Assembly (NCBI RefSeq): GCF_002872475.1 | Contig: NZ_CP025682.1 | Coordinates: forward strand, 2,418,001-2,482,000 | DNA length: 64,000 nucleotides | Origin: Pseudazoarcus pumilus | GTDB taxonomy: Bacteria; Pseudomonadota; Gammaproteobacteria; Burkholderiales; Rhodocyclaceae | Direction of reading: 5' to 3' | Shown here: in pieces, positions 55,947 to 64,000 of the stretch | Layout of the letters: each line of letters begins with the position of its first letter | How positions within the stretch are numbered: position 1 is the stretch's first letter | Made by a program: the position numbers and the translations under genes | Notes under the pieces: model-generated | What the model was told of the DNA's origin: nothing | Databases searched by the model: none | Seen by the model: only the letters and a program-made list of their open reading frames with translations

Positions 55947-57437
55947 TCACTCCTGCGCCCAGTCGCGCGCGCGCTCCACGCCGCGATGCCAGCGCGCGAT
56001 GACCGCCTCACGCCGGTCACGCGACATGCGCGGCTGAAAGCGCGCCGCCTCCCGCCAGTGCGAGGCCACTGTCGCCTCGTCTGCCCACACACCGACCCCC
56101 AGCGCAGCCAGACAGGCCGCACCGAAGGCGGTGGTCTCGAGCATCTCGGGACGCACCACCGGCACGCCGAGCAGGTCCGCCTGCATCTGCATCAACAGGT
56201 TGTTGGCCGCGGCCCCGCCGTCGACGCGCAGTTCACGCAACGGGCCGGCTCCGTCGGCGTCCATGGCCGTGACCAGATCGACCGTCTGCAGCGCAATCGC
56301 CTCGAGCGCGGCGCGTGCGATGTGCGCGCGCGTCGTGCCGCGCGTGAGCCCCAACAGCGTGCCACGCGCATAGGCATCCCACCACGGCGCGCCCAGCCCG
56401 GTGAAGGCCGGCACCAGCACCACGCCAGCGCTGTCGGGGACCGAGGCGGCGAGCGCCTCGATGTCTTCCGATCTGCGCACCAGCCCCAGTTCGTCGCGCA
56501 GCCACTGCACCAGCGCACCGCCCACGAAGATGCTCCCCTCGAGCGCGTAGGTGCTGGCACCCCGCTGCCGCCAGCCGATCGTCGTGAGCAGCCGATTGGC
56601 CGACTCCACCGCACGTTCGCCGGTATTCATCAGCAAAAAGCAGCCCGTGCCATAGGTCTGCTTGGCCATGCCCGGCGCAAGACACGCCTGACCGAAGGTC
56701 GCCGCCTGCTGGTCGCCGCCGATGCCGGCGATCGGAATGCTTGCGCCGAGCACGTCGCGCTGCGCGTGGCCACACACGCCGATGCTGTCGACGACCGTCG
56801 GCAGCATCGACCGCGGGATGTCGAACAGCGCGAGCAGATCGTCGTCCCACTGTCCGCGGTGGATGTCGTAGAGCATCGTGCGCGAGGCGTTGCCGGCGTC
56901 GGTCGCGTGCAGCGCCCCGCCGCTCAGGTGCCAGATCAGCCAGGCATCTACGGTGCCGAAGGCCAGCTCGCCACGCCGCGCACGTTCGCGCGCGCCGGGC
57001 ACCTCGCGCAGGATCCATGCGAGCTTGGTGGCCGAGAAATAGGCGTCCAGCTCCAGCCCGGTGCTGCGCCGAATCGCTTCGGCCTGGCCGACCGCGCGCA
57101 GGCGGTCACAGTCGGGCGCGGTGCGCCGGTCCTGCCAGACGATGGCCGGCGCGATCGCGCGCCCCGTCGCGCGCTCCCACACGATGGTCGTCTCGCGCTG
57201 ATTGGCGATACCCAGCCCGACGACGTCCGACGGCGCAACGCCGGCCTCGGCGATCGCCGCGCGCGCGCAGTCGAGCTGCGTGGTCAGGATCTCGTGCGCG
57301 TCGTGCTCGACCCAGCCAGGCTGCGGGTAGTGCTGGCGAAACTCGCGCTGTGATGCCCCGCGCACCCGTCCATCGGTATCGAACACCATCGCGCGCGAGC
57401 TGGTCGTGCCCTGATCGAGGGCGAGCAGACAGGTCAT
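55947..57437 (-). CDS. glpK: glycerol kinase
   Basis: A 496-residue FGGY-family kinase that makes glycerol 3-phosphate. It starts [20 protein letters not shown]. Substrate and ATP motifs include [46 protein letters not shown] by position about 315-345, and [26 protein letters not shown] 57437 has GGAGG at a good distance; an ATG seven codons earlier lacks one. The usual partners glpF and glpD are not in the window. Confidence 0.95.
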   Translation of the reverse strand: MTCLLALDQGTTSSRAMVFDTDGRVRGASQREFRQHYPQPGWVEHDAHEILTTQLDCARAAIAEAGVAPSDVVGLGIANQRETTIVWERATGRAIAPAIVWQDRRTAPDCDRLRAVGQAEAIRRSTGLELDAYFSATKLAWILREVPGARERARRGELAFGTVDAWLIWHLSGGALHATDAGNASRTMLYDIHRGQWDDDLLALFDIPRSMLPTVVDSIGVCGHAQRDVLGASIPIAGIGGDQQAATFGQACLAPGMAKQTYGTGCFLLMNTGERAVESANRLLTTIGWRQRGASTYALEGSIFVGGALVQWLRDELGLVRRSEDIEALAASVPDSAGVVLVPAFTGLGAPWWDAYARGTLLGLTRGTTRAHIARAALEAIALQTVDLVTAMDADGAGPLRELRVDGGAAANNLLMQMQADLLGVPVVRPEMLETTAFGAACLAALGVGVWADEATVASHWREAARFQPRMSRDRREAVIARWHRGVERARDWAQE

Positions 57438-57500
57438 CGCAGCCTCCGTGATCGGCAACAGGACACGAGCCTATCAGGGGGGGCGCGGCGCGCGCGCCTC

Positions 57501-57529
57501 TCGACGCCCTCCGCCTGGCGCTCTATAGT
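57501..57529 (+). promoter_or_regulatory. candidate promoter of the SpoIIAA-like gene
   Basis: TCGACG (57501-57506), 17 bases, TATAGT (57524-57529). It lies 30 bases before the start codon in the gap shared with glpK. Confidence 0.5.
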
Positions 57530-57559
57530 GGTCTGCACGCAATCGACGCGGAGAACGAC

Positions 57560-57922
57560 ATGATCACCATCGACCAGAGCGAGCAGCGCATCTCGATCGC
57601 CGTGTTCGGCGAATTCACGCTCGCCGACTACCGCGAATTCGAGGAAATCTTCAACTACACGCACCGCTTCAAGGGCCCGGTGGACCTGTTCATCGATCTG
57701 CGCGAAATGGCCGGCTTCACGGTCGACGTGGCGTGGGAAGACATCAAGTTCTCCCGCCAGCACAGCAAGGACTTCCGCCGCATCGCAGTGCTCACCGAAA
57801 GCGAGTGGCTCACCTGGAGCGCATGGGTCACGCAACTCTTCGTCGACGGCCAGGTGCTGGTTTTCAACGACGAGGCCGAAGCGTTGGCCTGGATCGAAAC
57901 GCCTACCGAGTCCATCGAATGA
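57560..57922 (+). CDS. SpoIIAA-like (STAS-related) protein
   Basis: A 120-residue protein of the SpoIIAA-like/DUF3478 type: ISIAVFGEFTLADYREFEEIF, VDLFIDLREMAGFTVDVAWEDIKF and FRRIAVLTESEWLTWSAWVTQLF, ending FNDEAEALAWIE. The fold binds hydrophobic ligands or membranes in relatives, but no function is established. It overlaps the sulfurtransferase gene by ATGA, so the two are translated together. Confidence 0.82.
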   Translation: MITIDQSEQRISIAVFGEFTLADYREFEEIFNYTHRFKGPVDLFIDLREMAGFTVDVAWEDIKFSRQHSKDFRRIAVLTESEWLTWSAWVTQLFVDGQVLVFNDEAEALAWIETPTESIE

Positions 57923-58770
57923 AGCATTACGACACGATCATCGACGTCGGTACGCTGGCCACCCATCTTGGAGAGGAAGGCCTGCGCCTCATCGACTGCC
58001 GCCATGATCTAGCCGACCCGGGTGCCGGCCGGCATGCCTACGCCGAAGGCCACATCCCCGGCTCACGCTTCCTGCACCTGGACGAAGATCTGTCCGGCCC
58101 GCGCGACGGGCGCAACGGTCGCCACCCGCTGCCCGACCCCGACGAGTTCGCCGCGCGGCTCGGCCGGCGCGGCATCCGCGCCGACGATCAGGTCGTGGCC
58201 TACGACGATGCCGGCGGCGCGATCGCCGCGCGACTGTGGTGGATGCTGCGCTGGATCGGCCACGATCGCGTGGCCGTGCTCGACGGCGGCTGGCGCGCCT
58301 GGCGCGAGGCCGGCCACCCGGTCGAGACGCAGATCCACGAGGCGTTGCCGACCACGCACGGCGTGCATCCGGGCTCGGTCGCCGCGATCGGTACGCAGGC
58401 CCTGCGCGGCGCGCTGGAGCGCGACGAAGTGCTGCTCATCGACGCACGCAGCCCGGACCGCTTTCGAGGCGAGAACGAGACCCTGGACCCGGTCGCCGGC
58501 CACATCCCCGGCGCCGTGAACCGCTTCTTCCGTGAAAATCTGCAAGGTGGGCGCTTCCGCCCCGCCGATGAACTGCGCGCCGAATTCCTCGCCCTGCTCG
58601 GCTCACGCAACCCCACCGAGATCGTGCACCAGTGCGGCTCCGGCGTGACCGCCTGCCACAACCTGCTGGCCATGGAGATCGCCGGCCTTTCCGGCGCAAG
58701 CCTCTATCCGGGTTCGTGGAGCGAGTGGTGCGCCGATCCGTCACGCCCCGTCGCGACCGGACCCGGGTAG
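57919..58770 (+). CDS. thiosulfate/3-mercaptopyruvate sulfurtransferase
   Basis: A 283-residue enzyme with two rhodanese domains. The inactive first domain (about 8-140) precedes the active one (about 155-275). The loop CGSGVTACHNLLAM holds the catalytic Cys; the CGSGVTA form is typical of mercaptopyruvate rather than thiosulfate enzymes. The inter-domain segment GGWRAWREAGHPVE is well conserved. It ends at a REP-like repeat. Confidence 0.9.
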   Translation: MKHYDTIIDVGTLATHLGEEGLRLIDCRHDLADPGAGRHAYAEGHIPGSRFLHLDEDLSGPRDGRNGRHPLPDPDEFAARLGRRGIRADDQVVAYDDAGGAIAARLWWMLRWIGHDRVAVLDGGWRAWREAGHPVETQIHEALPTTHGVHPGSVAAIGTQALRGALERDEVLLIDARSPDRFRGENETLDPVAGHIPGAVNRFFRENLQGGRFRPADELRAEFLALLGSRNPTEIVHQCGSGVTACHNLLAMEIAGLSGASLYPGSWSEWCADPSRPVATGPG

Positions 58771-58801
58771 GTCGGAGCGAGCGCAGCGAGGTCCGACACT
58801 G
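58769..58801. repeat. single REP-like repeat
   Basis: GTAGGTCGGAGCGAGCGCAGCGAGGTCCGAC is the same palindromic element as at 1883-2175 and 33064-33146 (described by its core GCGAGCGCAGCGAG). It starts within the stop codon of the sulfurtransferase gene and separates it from the converging murI. Confidence 0.8.
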
Positions 58802-58830
58802 CGACCTGCCGGCGGGCCATCCGGGGAAAA

Positions 58831-59640
58831 TCAGTCGACGGCCCAGTCCACCTTCTCCACCGTCCCCAGCGAGCGCCCCAGGAAGCGCTCGCCGATGGCC
58901 TCGAAGCGCAAGGGCACGTCCGTGACATAAAAGCGATGCGCCGGCTTGCCCGCCTCGCGCGCGAGCCCCTGTCGCCGCAACTCGTCCGCGGCCAGCTCGG
59001 CGGTCGTCGTGGCCGAATCCACCAGCCCCACGCGACGCCCCACCACCCGCTGCAACAACGGTTTGAGCAGCGGATAGTGGGTGCAGCCCAGCACCAGCGT
59101 ATCGACCTCCTCGGCCAGCACCGGCTTGAGATATTCGCGCGCCGTCATGCGCGCCACCGGGTGATCCAGCCAGCCCTCCTCGACCAGCGGCACGAACAGC
59201 GGACAGGCCGCCGAATACACGCGCACGCCGCGATCGAGCGCATGGATGCGCTCGGCGTAGGCATTGCTGTTGATCGTCGTCGGCGTACCGATCACCCCCA
59301 CGCGCCGGCTGCGCGACCCGGCCACAGCCGCCCGCGCGCCGGCATCGATCACGTCGATCACCGGCACCTCGCCCGCACACTCGCGCACCACGTCGTCGGC
59401 CACAGCCGCCATCGTGTTGCACGCGACGATCAGCATCTTCACGTCGCGCTGCATCAGAAAGCGCGCGATCTCCCCCGCGAATCGGCGGATCGTCGCCACC
59501 GACTTGATGCCGTATGGCACGCGCGCAGTATCGCCGAAGTACACGATGTCCTCGAACGGAAGGCGATCCATCAACGAGCGCACCACGGTCAGCCCGCCGA
59601 TGCCGGAATCGAATACGCCGATTGCGCCGTCTGTCGCCAT
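58831..59640 (-). CDS. murI: glutamate racemase
   Basis: A 269-residue cofactor-free racemase that supplies D-glutamate for peptidoglycan. The two catalytic Cys are in LIVACNTMAAV and LVLGCTHYPLL. GVFDSGIGGLTVVRSL and YFGDTARVPYGIKS are the usual N-terminal motifs. Length is normal. It follows queG by 27 bases. Confidence 0.96.
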   Translation of the reverse strand: MATDGAIGVFDSGIGGLTVVRSLMDRLPFEDIVYFGDTARVPYGIKSVATIRRFAGEIARFLMQRDVKMLIVACNTMAAVADDVVRECAGEVPVIDVIDAGARAAVAGSRSRRVGVIGTPTTINSNAYAERIHALDRGVRVYSAACPLFVPLVEEGWLDHPVARMTAREYLKPVLAEEVDTLVLGCTHYPLLKPLLQRVVGRRVGLVDSATTTAELAADELRRQGLAREAGKPAHRFYVTDVPLRFEAIGERFLGRSLGTVEKVDWAVD

Positions 59641-59667
59641 CCGTAGCCCCGAGAAAATTGGCGGATT

Positions 59668-60753
59668 CTAGCCCGCGTGCTGCTCCAGCGCCCAGCAGAC
59701 GTGCTCGCGCACCAGCTCGGAGCGATCTTCGGCGCGAGCGCGCAGCGCCGCGACGATCTCGGGCGTGGTGGGCGCGTTGCCCAGGGCCACGGCCAAATTG
59801 CGCGACCAGCGCTCATAACCGATGCGGTGGATCGCACTGCCGGCGGTGCGCTCGTGAAAGTCTGCCTCGGTCCACGCGAACAGCTCGACCAGCGTGGCCG
59901 CATCGAGCGCGTTGCGCGGGGCGAAGTCGGGCTCGGCGGTGATGCGTGCGAAGCGGTTCCACGGGCACACGAGCTGGCAGTCGTCGCAGCCGTAGATGCG
60001 GTTGCCGATCATCGGGCGCAACTCTTCGGGGATCGCACCCTTGAGTTCGATCGTGAGATACGAAATGCACAGGCGTGCATCGACCTCGTAGGGTGCGACG
60101 ATGGCGCCGGTGGGACAGGCGTCGATGCAGGCCGTGCATGTGCCGCAGTGCTCGGCCTGCGGCGCGTCGACGGGCAGCGGCAGGTCGGTGAAGATCTCGC
60201 CGAGAAAGAACGTGGAGCCGGCTTCGCGGTTGAGCAGCAAGGTGTGCTTGCCGCGCCAGCCCAGGCCGGCACGGGTGGCGAGTTCGACTTCGAGCACAGG
60301 AGCGGAGTCGACGAATACGCGGTGGCCGTGTGGCACTTCCGCCTCGATGCGCTTTGCGAGCTTGGCGAGGCGCGCGCGCATGAGCTTGTGGTAGTCGCGT
60401 CCCAGCGCATAGCGCGATACATAGGCACGCGCGGGGTCGGCGAGTGCGGCCTCGGCATCGGCCGCGTCGGGCCAGTAGTTCATGCGCGCGCTGATCACGC
60501 GCACGGTGTCGGGCAGCAGTTCGGCCGGGCGGGCGCGCTTCATGCCGTGGCGCGCCATATAATCCATCTCGCCGTGGAAACCCGCGGCCAGCCACGCGGC
60601 CAGCCCCGGTTCGGCCTCACGCAGATCGACCCCGGTCACCGCGACCGCATCGAAACCCAGCTCCGCACCCCAGGCGCGGATGCGCGCGACGAAGGCGGCA
60701 CCGTCGGCATCGACGGGGCCGTCGGAGGCTTGAGCATGATTCAGGACATTCAC
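59668..60753 (-). CDS. queG: epoxyqueuosine reductase QueG
   Basis: A 361-residue cobalamin/iron-sulfur enzyme for the last step of queuosine synthesis in tRNA. Two [4Fe-4S] clusters are seen in CGTCTACIDACPTGAI and CDDCQLVCPWNRF. Other motifs are YHGEMDYMARHG-type FHGEMDYMARHGMKR, YALGRDYHKLMR and GLGWRGKHTLLLNREAGS. The start is uncertain: no ATG fits, and I take GTG 60753 (VNVLNHAQASD), which overlaps the 5' end of the divergent tsaE by 18 bases. A later start would remove the overlap. The C-terminal HEAT-like part is shorter than in E. coli. Confidence 0.9.
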   Translation of the reverse strand: MNVLNHAQASDGPVDADGAAFVARIRAWGAELGFDAVAVTGVDLREAEPGLAAWLAAGFHGEMDYMARHGMKRARPAELLPDTVRVISARMNYWPDAADAEAALADPARAYVSRYALGRDYHKLMRARLAKLAKRIEAEVPHGHRVFVDSAPVLEVELATRAGLGWRGKHTLLLNREAGSTFFLGEIFTDLPLPVDAPQAEHCGTCTACIDACPTGAIVAPYEVDARLCISYLTIELKGAIPEELRPMIGNRIYGCDDCQLVCPWNRFARITAEPDFAPRNALDAATLVELFAWTEADFHERTAGSAIHRIGYERWSRNLAVALGNAPTTPEIVAALRARAEDRSELVREHVCWALEQHAG

Positions 60754-61251
60754 CCCATCGATGATACCGGCAGCGGCTTCTCCGCACATCTGGCGGACGA
60801 GGCAGACACCGAGCGCGCCGGCGCGGCGCTGGCCGAGGGGCTTGCTGCAGGGCTGGTCATCTACCTCGTCGGCGACCTCGGCGCAGGCAAGACGACACTG
60901 GTTCGCGGCTGTCTGCACGGGCTCGGTCACACCGGAAAGGTAAAAAGCCCCACTTACACCTTGATTGAACCTTATGTAGTTTCTAGATTAAACTTATATC
61001 ACTTTGATTTTTATCGGTTCAACGTTCCGGAAGAATTCCTGGAAGCAGGGCTGGAAGAATATTTCTCCGGAACGGGCGCGTGCCTTGTAGAATGGCCCGG
61101 CAAGGCCGAACCGTACATCGCCAATGCCGACATCGAAGTTCGCCTCAGCGTCCGCGCCCCGGGCAGGGACATCGAGGTCGAAGCACTGACGGAAACCGGA
61201 CGAAGATGCGTTCACATCATGATGTCGACCCTGCAAGCCTGCCCGTCCTGA
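60736..61251 (+). CDS. tsaE: tRNA threonylcarbamoyladenosine synthesis ATPase TsaE
   Basis: A 171-residue ATPase needed for t6A modification of tRNA. Walker A is YLVGDLGAGKTTLVRG. The family motifs VKSPTYTLIEPY, LYHFDFYRF and CLVEWPGKAEPY are intact. Bases 60961-61020 are only about 27 percent G+C and use TTA and AGA codons, quite unlike the surroundings. The first 20 residues are longer than usual. Its end overlaps amiC by 46 bases, a common tsaE-amiC arrangement. Confidence 0.94.
   Translation: MIQDIHPIDDTGSGFSAHLADEADTERAGAALAEGLAAGLVIYLVGDLGAGKTTLVRGCLHGLGHTGKVKSPTYTLIEPYVVSRLNLYHFDFYRFNVPEEFLEAGLEEYFSGTGACLVEWPGKAEPYIANADIEVRLSVRAPGRDIEVEALTETGRRCVHIMMSTLQACPS
60961..60989 (+). promoter_or_regulatory. 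possible promoter for amiC inside tsaE
   Basis: TTGATT (60961-60966), 17 bases, TAGATT (60984-60989), within the AT-rich patch of tsaE and about 215 bases ahead of amiC. Confidence 0.4.
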
Positions 61252-62468
61252 ATCCTCCGGCGGGCATCACGCGACGCGAACTGCTGCGCTTCGCCGGTGC
61301 CTCCCTCGCCCTGCTCGTCAGCCCCGTCGGCTTCGCCGCCGCCACCAGTCTGGTGGCCGTACGCGTGTGGCCCGGCACCGAATACACCCGCATCACGCTC
61401 GAGAGCGAACGCGGCATCGAGTTCAGCCAGATGATGCTGAGCGACCCTGATCGTCTCGTCATCGATCTGAAGGGCATCGAGTTCAACGCCGTGGTGCAGT
61501 CGCTTCCCGACAAGGTGCTCGAATCCGACCCCCTGATCCACCGCATCCGCGCTGCCATCAACCGTCCGGGCGTGGTGCGTGTGGTGGTCGACCTCAAGGC
61601 CGGCATCAAGCCGCAGATCTTCACGCTCAACCCGATTGCGAGCTACGGCCACCGACTGGTCGTGGACCTGTATCCGAGCGAGCCGGTCGATCCCATCCTG
61701 GCGCTGCTCGAAAAACCGCGCGAAGCCGGGCATCAGGCAGCCCGTCCGCACATCCACACGGTGGTGATCGACCCCGGTCACGGCGGCGAGGATCCGGGCG
61801 CCATCGGTCGGCGCGGCTCCTACGAGAAGAACGTCACGCTGTCGATCGCCAAGCGCCTGAAGGCACGCATCGACGCCCAGCCCGACATGCAGGCAGTGCT
61901 CACGCGCAATGGCGATTACTTCGTGCCGCTGTACCAGCGCGTCGCGATCGCGCGCCGCGCCAAGGCCGACCTGTTCGTGTCCATTCACGCCGACGCCTTC
62001 GTCAAGCCGCAGGCCAACGGCAGCTCCGTGTACGTGCTCTCCGAGCGCGGCGCGACCAGTACCGCCGCACGCTGGCTCGCCCAGAAGGAGAACGAGGCCG
62101 ACCTGATCGGCGGCGTCAACCTCACGCGCCAGGAAGGCCATCTCGCCCGCACCCTGCTCGACCTGTCGCAGACGGCCACGATCAACGACAGTCTCAAGCT
62201 GGCCTCCTCCGTGCTGAGCCAGCTCGGCGGCATCAATCGCTTGCACAAGCCGCAGGTCGAACAGGCCGGCTTCGCCGTGCTGCGCTCGCCCGACGTGCCG
62301 TCGATCCTCGTCGAGACGGCCTTCATCAGCAACCCCGACGAGGAGCGGCGCCTGAACGACGGCGCCTATCAGAACAAGCTGGCCGACGCCATCATCGACG
62401 GCATCCGCGAATACCTCGACACCGGCGCCCCGGCACGGCGCACGACGGTCGCACGCGCGACCGACTAA
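61206..62468 (+). CDS. amiC: N-acetylmuramoyl-L-alanine amidase AmiC
   Basis: A 420-residue zinc amidase that splits septal peptidoglycan during cell separation. It has a twin-arginine signal (ITRRELLRFAGASLALLVSP), an AMIN domain (about 45-150) that guides it to the septum, and an amidase_3 domain (about 185-405). Zinc and catalytic motifs: VVIDPGHGGEDPGAIG, YEKNVTLSIA, SIHADAF and LVETAFISNPDEE. NlpD, encoded at 23916, is the expected activator. Confidence 0.95.
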   Translation: MRSHHDVDPASLPVLNPPAGITRRELLRFAGASLALLVSPVGFAAATSLVAVRVWPGTEYTRITLESERGIEFSQMMLSDPDRLVIDLKGIEFNAVVQSLPDKVLESDPLIHRIRAAINRPGVVRVVVDLKAGIKPQIFTLNPIASYGHRLVVDLYPSEPVDPILALLEKPREAGHQAARPHIHTVVIDPGHGGEDPGAIGRRGSYEKNVTLSIAKRLKARIDAQPDMQAVLTRNGDYFVPLYQRVAIARRAKADLFVSIHADAFVKPQANGSSVYVLSERGATSTAARWLAQKENEADLIGGVNLTRQEGHLARTLLDLSQTATINDSLKLASSVLSQLGGINRLHKPQVEQAGFAVLRSPDVPSILVETAFISNPDEERRLNDGAYQNKLADAIIDGIREYLDTGAPARRTTVARATD

Positions 62469-62502
62469 GCGGCGCGCATCGCGCAGAACGTGTTCAATAC
62501 CG

Positions 62503-62508
62503 TATAAT
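62503..62508 (+). promoter_or_regulatory. -10 element for ribF
   Basis: A perfect TATAAT 20 bases before the ribF ATG, in the only AT-rich stretch of the amiC-ribF gap. No good -35 is seen. Confidence 0.45.
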
Positions 62509-62528
62509 TGCGCCTTTTTCAGGCGCTT

Positions 62529-63464
62529 ATGCAGGTTCTTCGGAGGATTCCGGAGCGGGCTACGCAGCCGTCGGTGCTGAGCATCGGCAACTTCGACGGC
62601 GTGCACCGCGGCCACCAGGGCTTGCTCGATCTGCTCGTAGAGCGCGCGCGCGCGCTGGACGCGGCTGCAACCGTGCTGACCTTCGAGCCGCACCCGCGCG
62701 AGTATTTCTCCCCGGAGACCGCCCCGACGCGACTCGCGTCGATGCGTGACAAGCTGCTACAGCTCGCCGCCCATGGGGTCGATCGCGCCTACGTGTGCCG
62801 CTTCGACGCGGGCCTTGCCGCGATGAGCGCCGAGGATTTCGTCGAAAACATGCTGGTGCGCGGGTTGGACGTGCGCCATCTGATCATCGGTGACGACTTC
62901 CGCTTCGGCGCGCGCCGCCAGGGTGATTTTGCCCTGCTACAGCGTGAAGGTGCGCGCGCCGGTTTCGGTGTCGAGGCGATGCCCACGCTCGAACACGACG
63001 GCGTGCGGGTTTCCAGTTCGGCGGTTCGCGCCGCGCTGGCCGATGGCGCGCTCGATCGCGCGGCCGAGCTGCTCGGCCGGCCCTACAGCATCGCCGGGCG
63101 GGTGGTGGCCGGCAAGCAGCTCGGGCGCAGCATCGCCTACCCCACCGCCAACATCGCGCTGCGCCATCGCCGCCCTGCGCTGACCGGCGTGTTCGCGGTC
63201 GCCGTCGAAGGGCTCGCGCCCGCGCCCGTGGCCGGCATCGCCAACCTCGGTTCGCGCCCGACGGTCGGCGGCCAATGCCCCAACCTCGAGGTGCACATGC
63301 TCGACTGGAGCGCCGAGTGCTATGGCGCCCATCTGCGCGTGCATTTCCTGCACAAGCTGCGCGACGAGGCGCGTTACGATTCGCTCGATGCGCTGAAACA
63401 ACAGATTCGCCGCGACGAGGCCGCCGCCCGCGCCTGGTTCGCAGACCACCCCCTACAGGACTGA
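62529..63464 (+). CDS. ribF: bifunctional riboflavin kinase/FAD synthetase
   Basis: A 311-residue enzyme that makes FMN and FAD from riboflavin. The N-terminal adenylyltransferase domain (about 15-170) shows [39 protein letters not shown] and VSSSAVR. The C-terminal kinase domain (about 185-305) shows [20 protein letters not shown] and [14 protein letters not shown] 62529 is used. The ribF-ileS order is typical for proteobacteria. Confidence 0.96.
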   Translation: MQVLRRIPERATQPSVLSIGNFDGVHRGHQGLLDLLVERARALDAAATVLTFEPHPREYFSPETAPTRLASMRDKLLQLAAHGVDRAYVCRFDAGLAAMSAEDFVENMLVRGLDVRHLIIGDDFRFGARRQGDFALLQREGARAGFGVEAMPTLEHDGVRVSSSAVRAALADGALDRAAELLGRPYSIAGRVVAGKQLGRSIAYPTANIALRHRRPALTGVFAVAVEGLAPAPVAGIANLGSRPTVGGQCPNLEVHMLDWSAECYGAHLRVHFLHKLRDEARYDSLDALKQQIRRDEAAARAWFADHPLQD

Positions 63465-63478
63465 ATCCCACCGCAGAC

Positions 63479-64000
63479 ATGGCCGACTACCGCAAGACGC
63501 TCAATCTCACGGACACGCCCTTCCCTATGCGCGGCAACCTCGCCAAGAGGGAACCGGGCTGGATCGCCGAGTGGCAGGACCGCCGACTCTATCAGCGCAT
63601 CCGCGAGAAGGCGCAGGGGCGCCCGCGCTTCGTGCTGCACGACGGGCCGCCGTACGCCAACGGCGACATCCACATCGGCCATGCGGTGAACAAGATCCTC
63701 AAGGACATCATCGTGCGCTCGAAGACGCTGGCCGGCTTCGACGCCCCTTACGTGCCGGGCTGGGACTGTCACGGACTGCCGATCGAGCACCAGATCGAGA
63801 AGACCCACGGCAAGCATCTGCCCGCCGACCAGGCACGGCGCCTGTGCCGCGAATATGCCGAGGAGCAGGTACAGCGCCAGAAGAAGGACTTCATCCGTCT
63901 GGGCGTGCTCGGCGACTGGGACAACCCCTACCGCACGATGGCCTTCGAAACCGAGGCGGCGGAAGTGCGCGCACTCGGCGAGATCCTGCAGCGAGGCTAT
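63479..64000 (+). CDS. ileS: isoleucyl-tRNA synthetase, N-terminal part (partial at window end)
   Basis: The first 174 residues of IleRS, which charges tRNA-Ile. It starts [21 protein letters not shown] and contains the class I HIGH motif as HIGH in [21 protein letters not shown], then [19 protein letters not shown]. The window ends inside the gene, before the editing domain and KMSKS. It starts 14 bases after ribF. Confidence 0.97.
   Translation, partial: MADYRKTLNLTDTPFPMRGNLAKREPGWIAEWQDRRLYQRIREKAQGRPRFVLHDGPPYANGDIHIGHAVNKILKDIIVRSKTLAGFDAPYVPGWDCHGLPIEHQIEKTHGKHLPADQARRLCREYAEEQVQRQKKDFIRLGVLGDWDNPYRTMAFETEAAEVRALGEILQRGY

Overview
The window is about two-thirds G+C and densely coded. 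Its gene orders are typical of Betaproteobacteria: surE-pcm-nlpD-rpoS, rplU-rpmA-obgE-proB, ribF-ileS, bamC-dapA and a trimeric-type porin gene. The overall gene set resembles Rhodocyclales (Azoarcus/Thauera-like bacteria). That placement is an inference from gene content; no 16S rRNA gene is present. The cell is predicted to be flagellated, Gram-negative and respiratory. There are no phage genes, plasmid genes or CRISPR arrays.

Region by region: (1) 1-2200 holds the end of parC, an IS110-family transposase gene and an array of REP-like palindromic repeats. (2) 2221-10405, minus strand, is a flagellar export and motor operon: flhB-flhA-flhF-flhG-fliA-motC-motD. (3) 10562-17982 is mostly housekeeping: a DUF192 protein, RluE, a DUF2721 protein, tRNA-Ser(UGA) with a broken tRNA-Ser copy beside it, RlmD, the L16 arginine hydroxylase RoxA, BamC, DapA and a histone-deacetylase-like hydrolase. 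(4) 18034-22946 is an overlapping operon of MoxR ATPase, DUF58 protein, TgpA-type transglutaminase and MltB. (5) 22955-26264 is surE-pcm-nlpD-rpoS. (6) 26422-36719 holds a porin, a cold-shock protein, TenA, tRNA-Pro(CGG), a polyprenyl diphosphate synthase, a lipoprotein, an aldo/keto reductase, RlmM, the helicase RhlE, a PAS protein with a degenerate EAL domain and a small secreted protein. (7) 36842-39708 is the three-subunit proton-translocating transhydrogenase.

(8) 39970-52890 is the accessory metabolic part. A glycolate oxidase operon (FadR-type regulator, glcD, a 38-residue membrane peptide, glcE, glcF) lies divergently from a TRAP transporter operon. The TRAP operon continues into a two-subunit aconitase X, a TSUP permease, a HutC-type regulator and a SulP transporter. 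The substrate of this second operon is unknown, and its aconitase X departs from the characterised types at key motifs. (9) 53043-64000 returns to housekeeping: rplU-rpmA-obgE-proB, glpK, a SpoIIAA-like protein with a sulfurtransferase, murI, queG, tsaE, amiC, ribF and the start of ileS.

The best leads for something new are the aconitase X/TRAP cluster, the short membrane peptide inside the glc operon, an FlhG that keeps its FlhF-activating motif but has lost the ATP-binding loop, the IS110 element with a possible guide (bridge) RNA next to REP repeats, a tRNA-Ser remnant with an insertion in its anticodon loop, and a strongly AT-rich patch inside tsaE.
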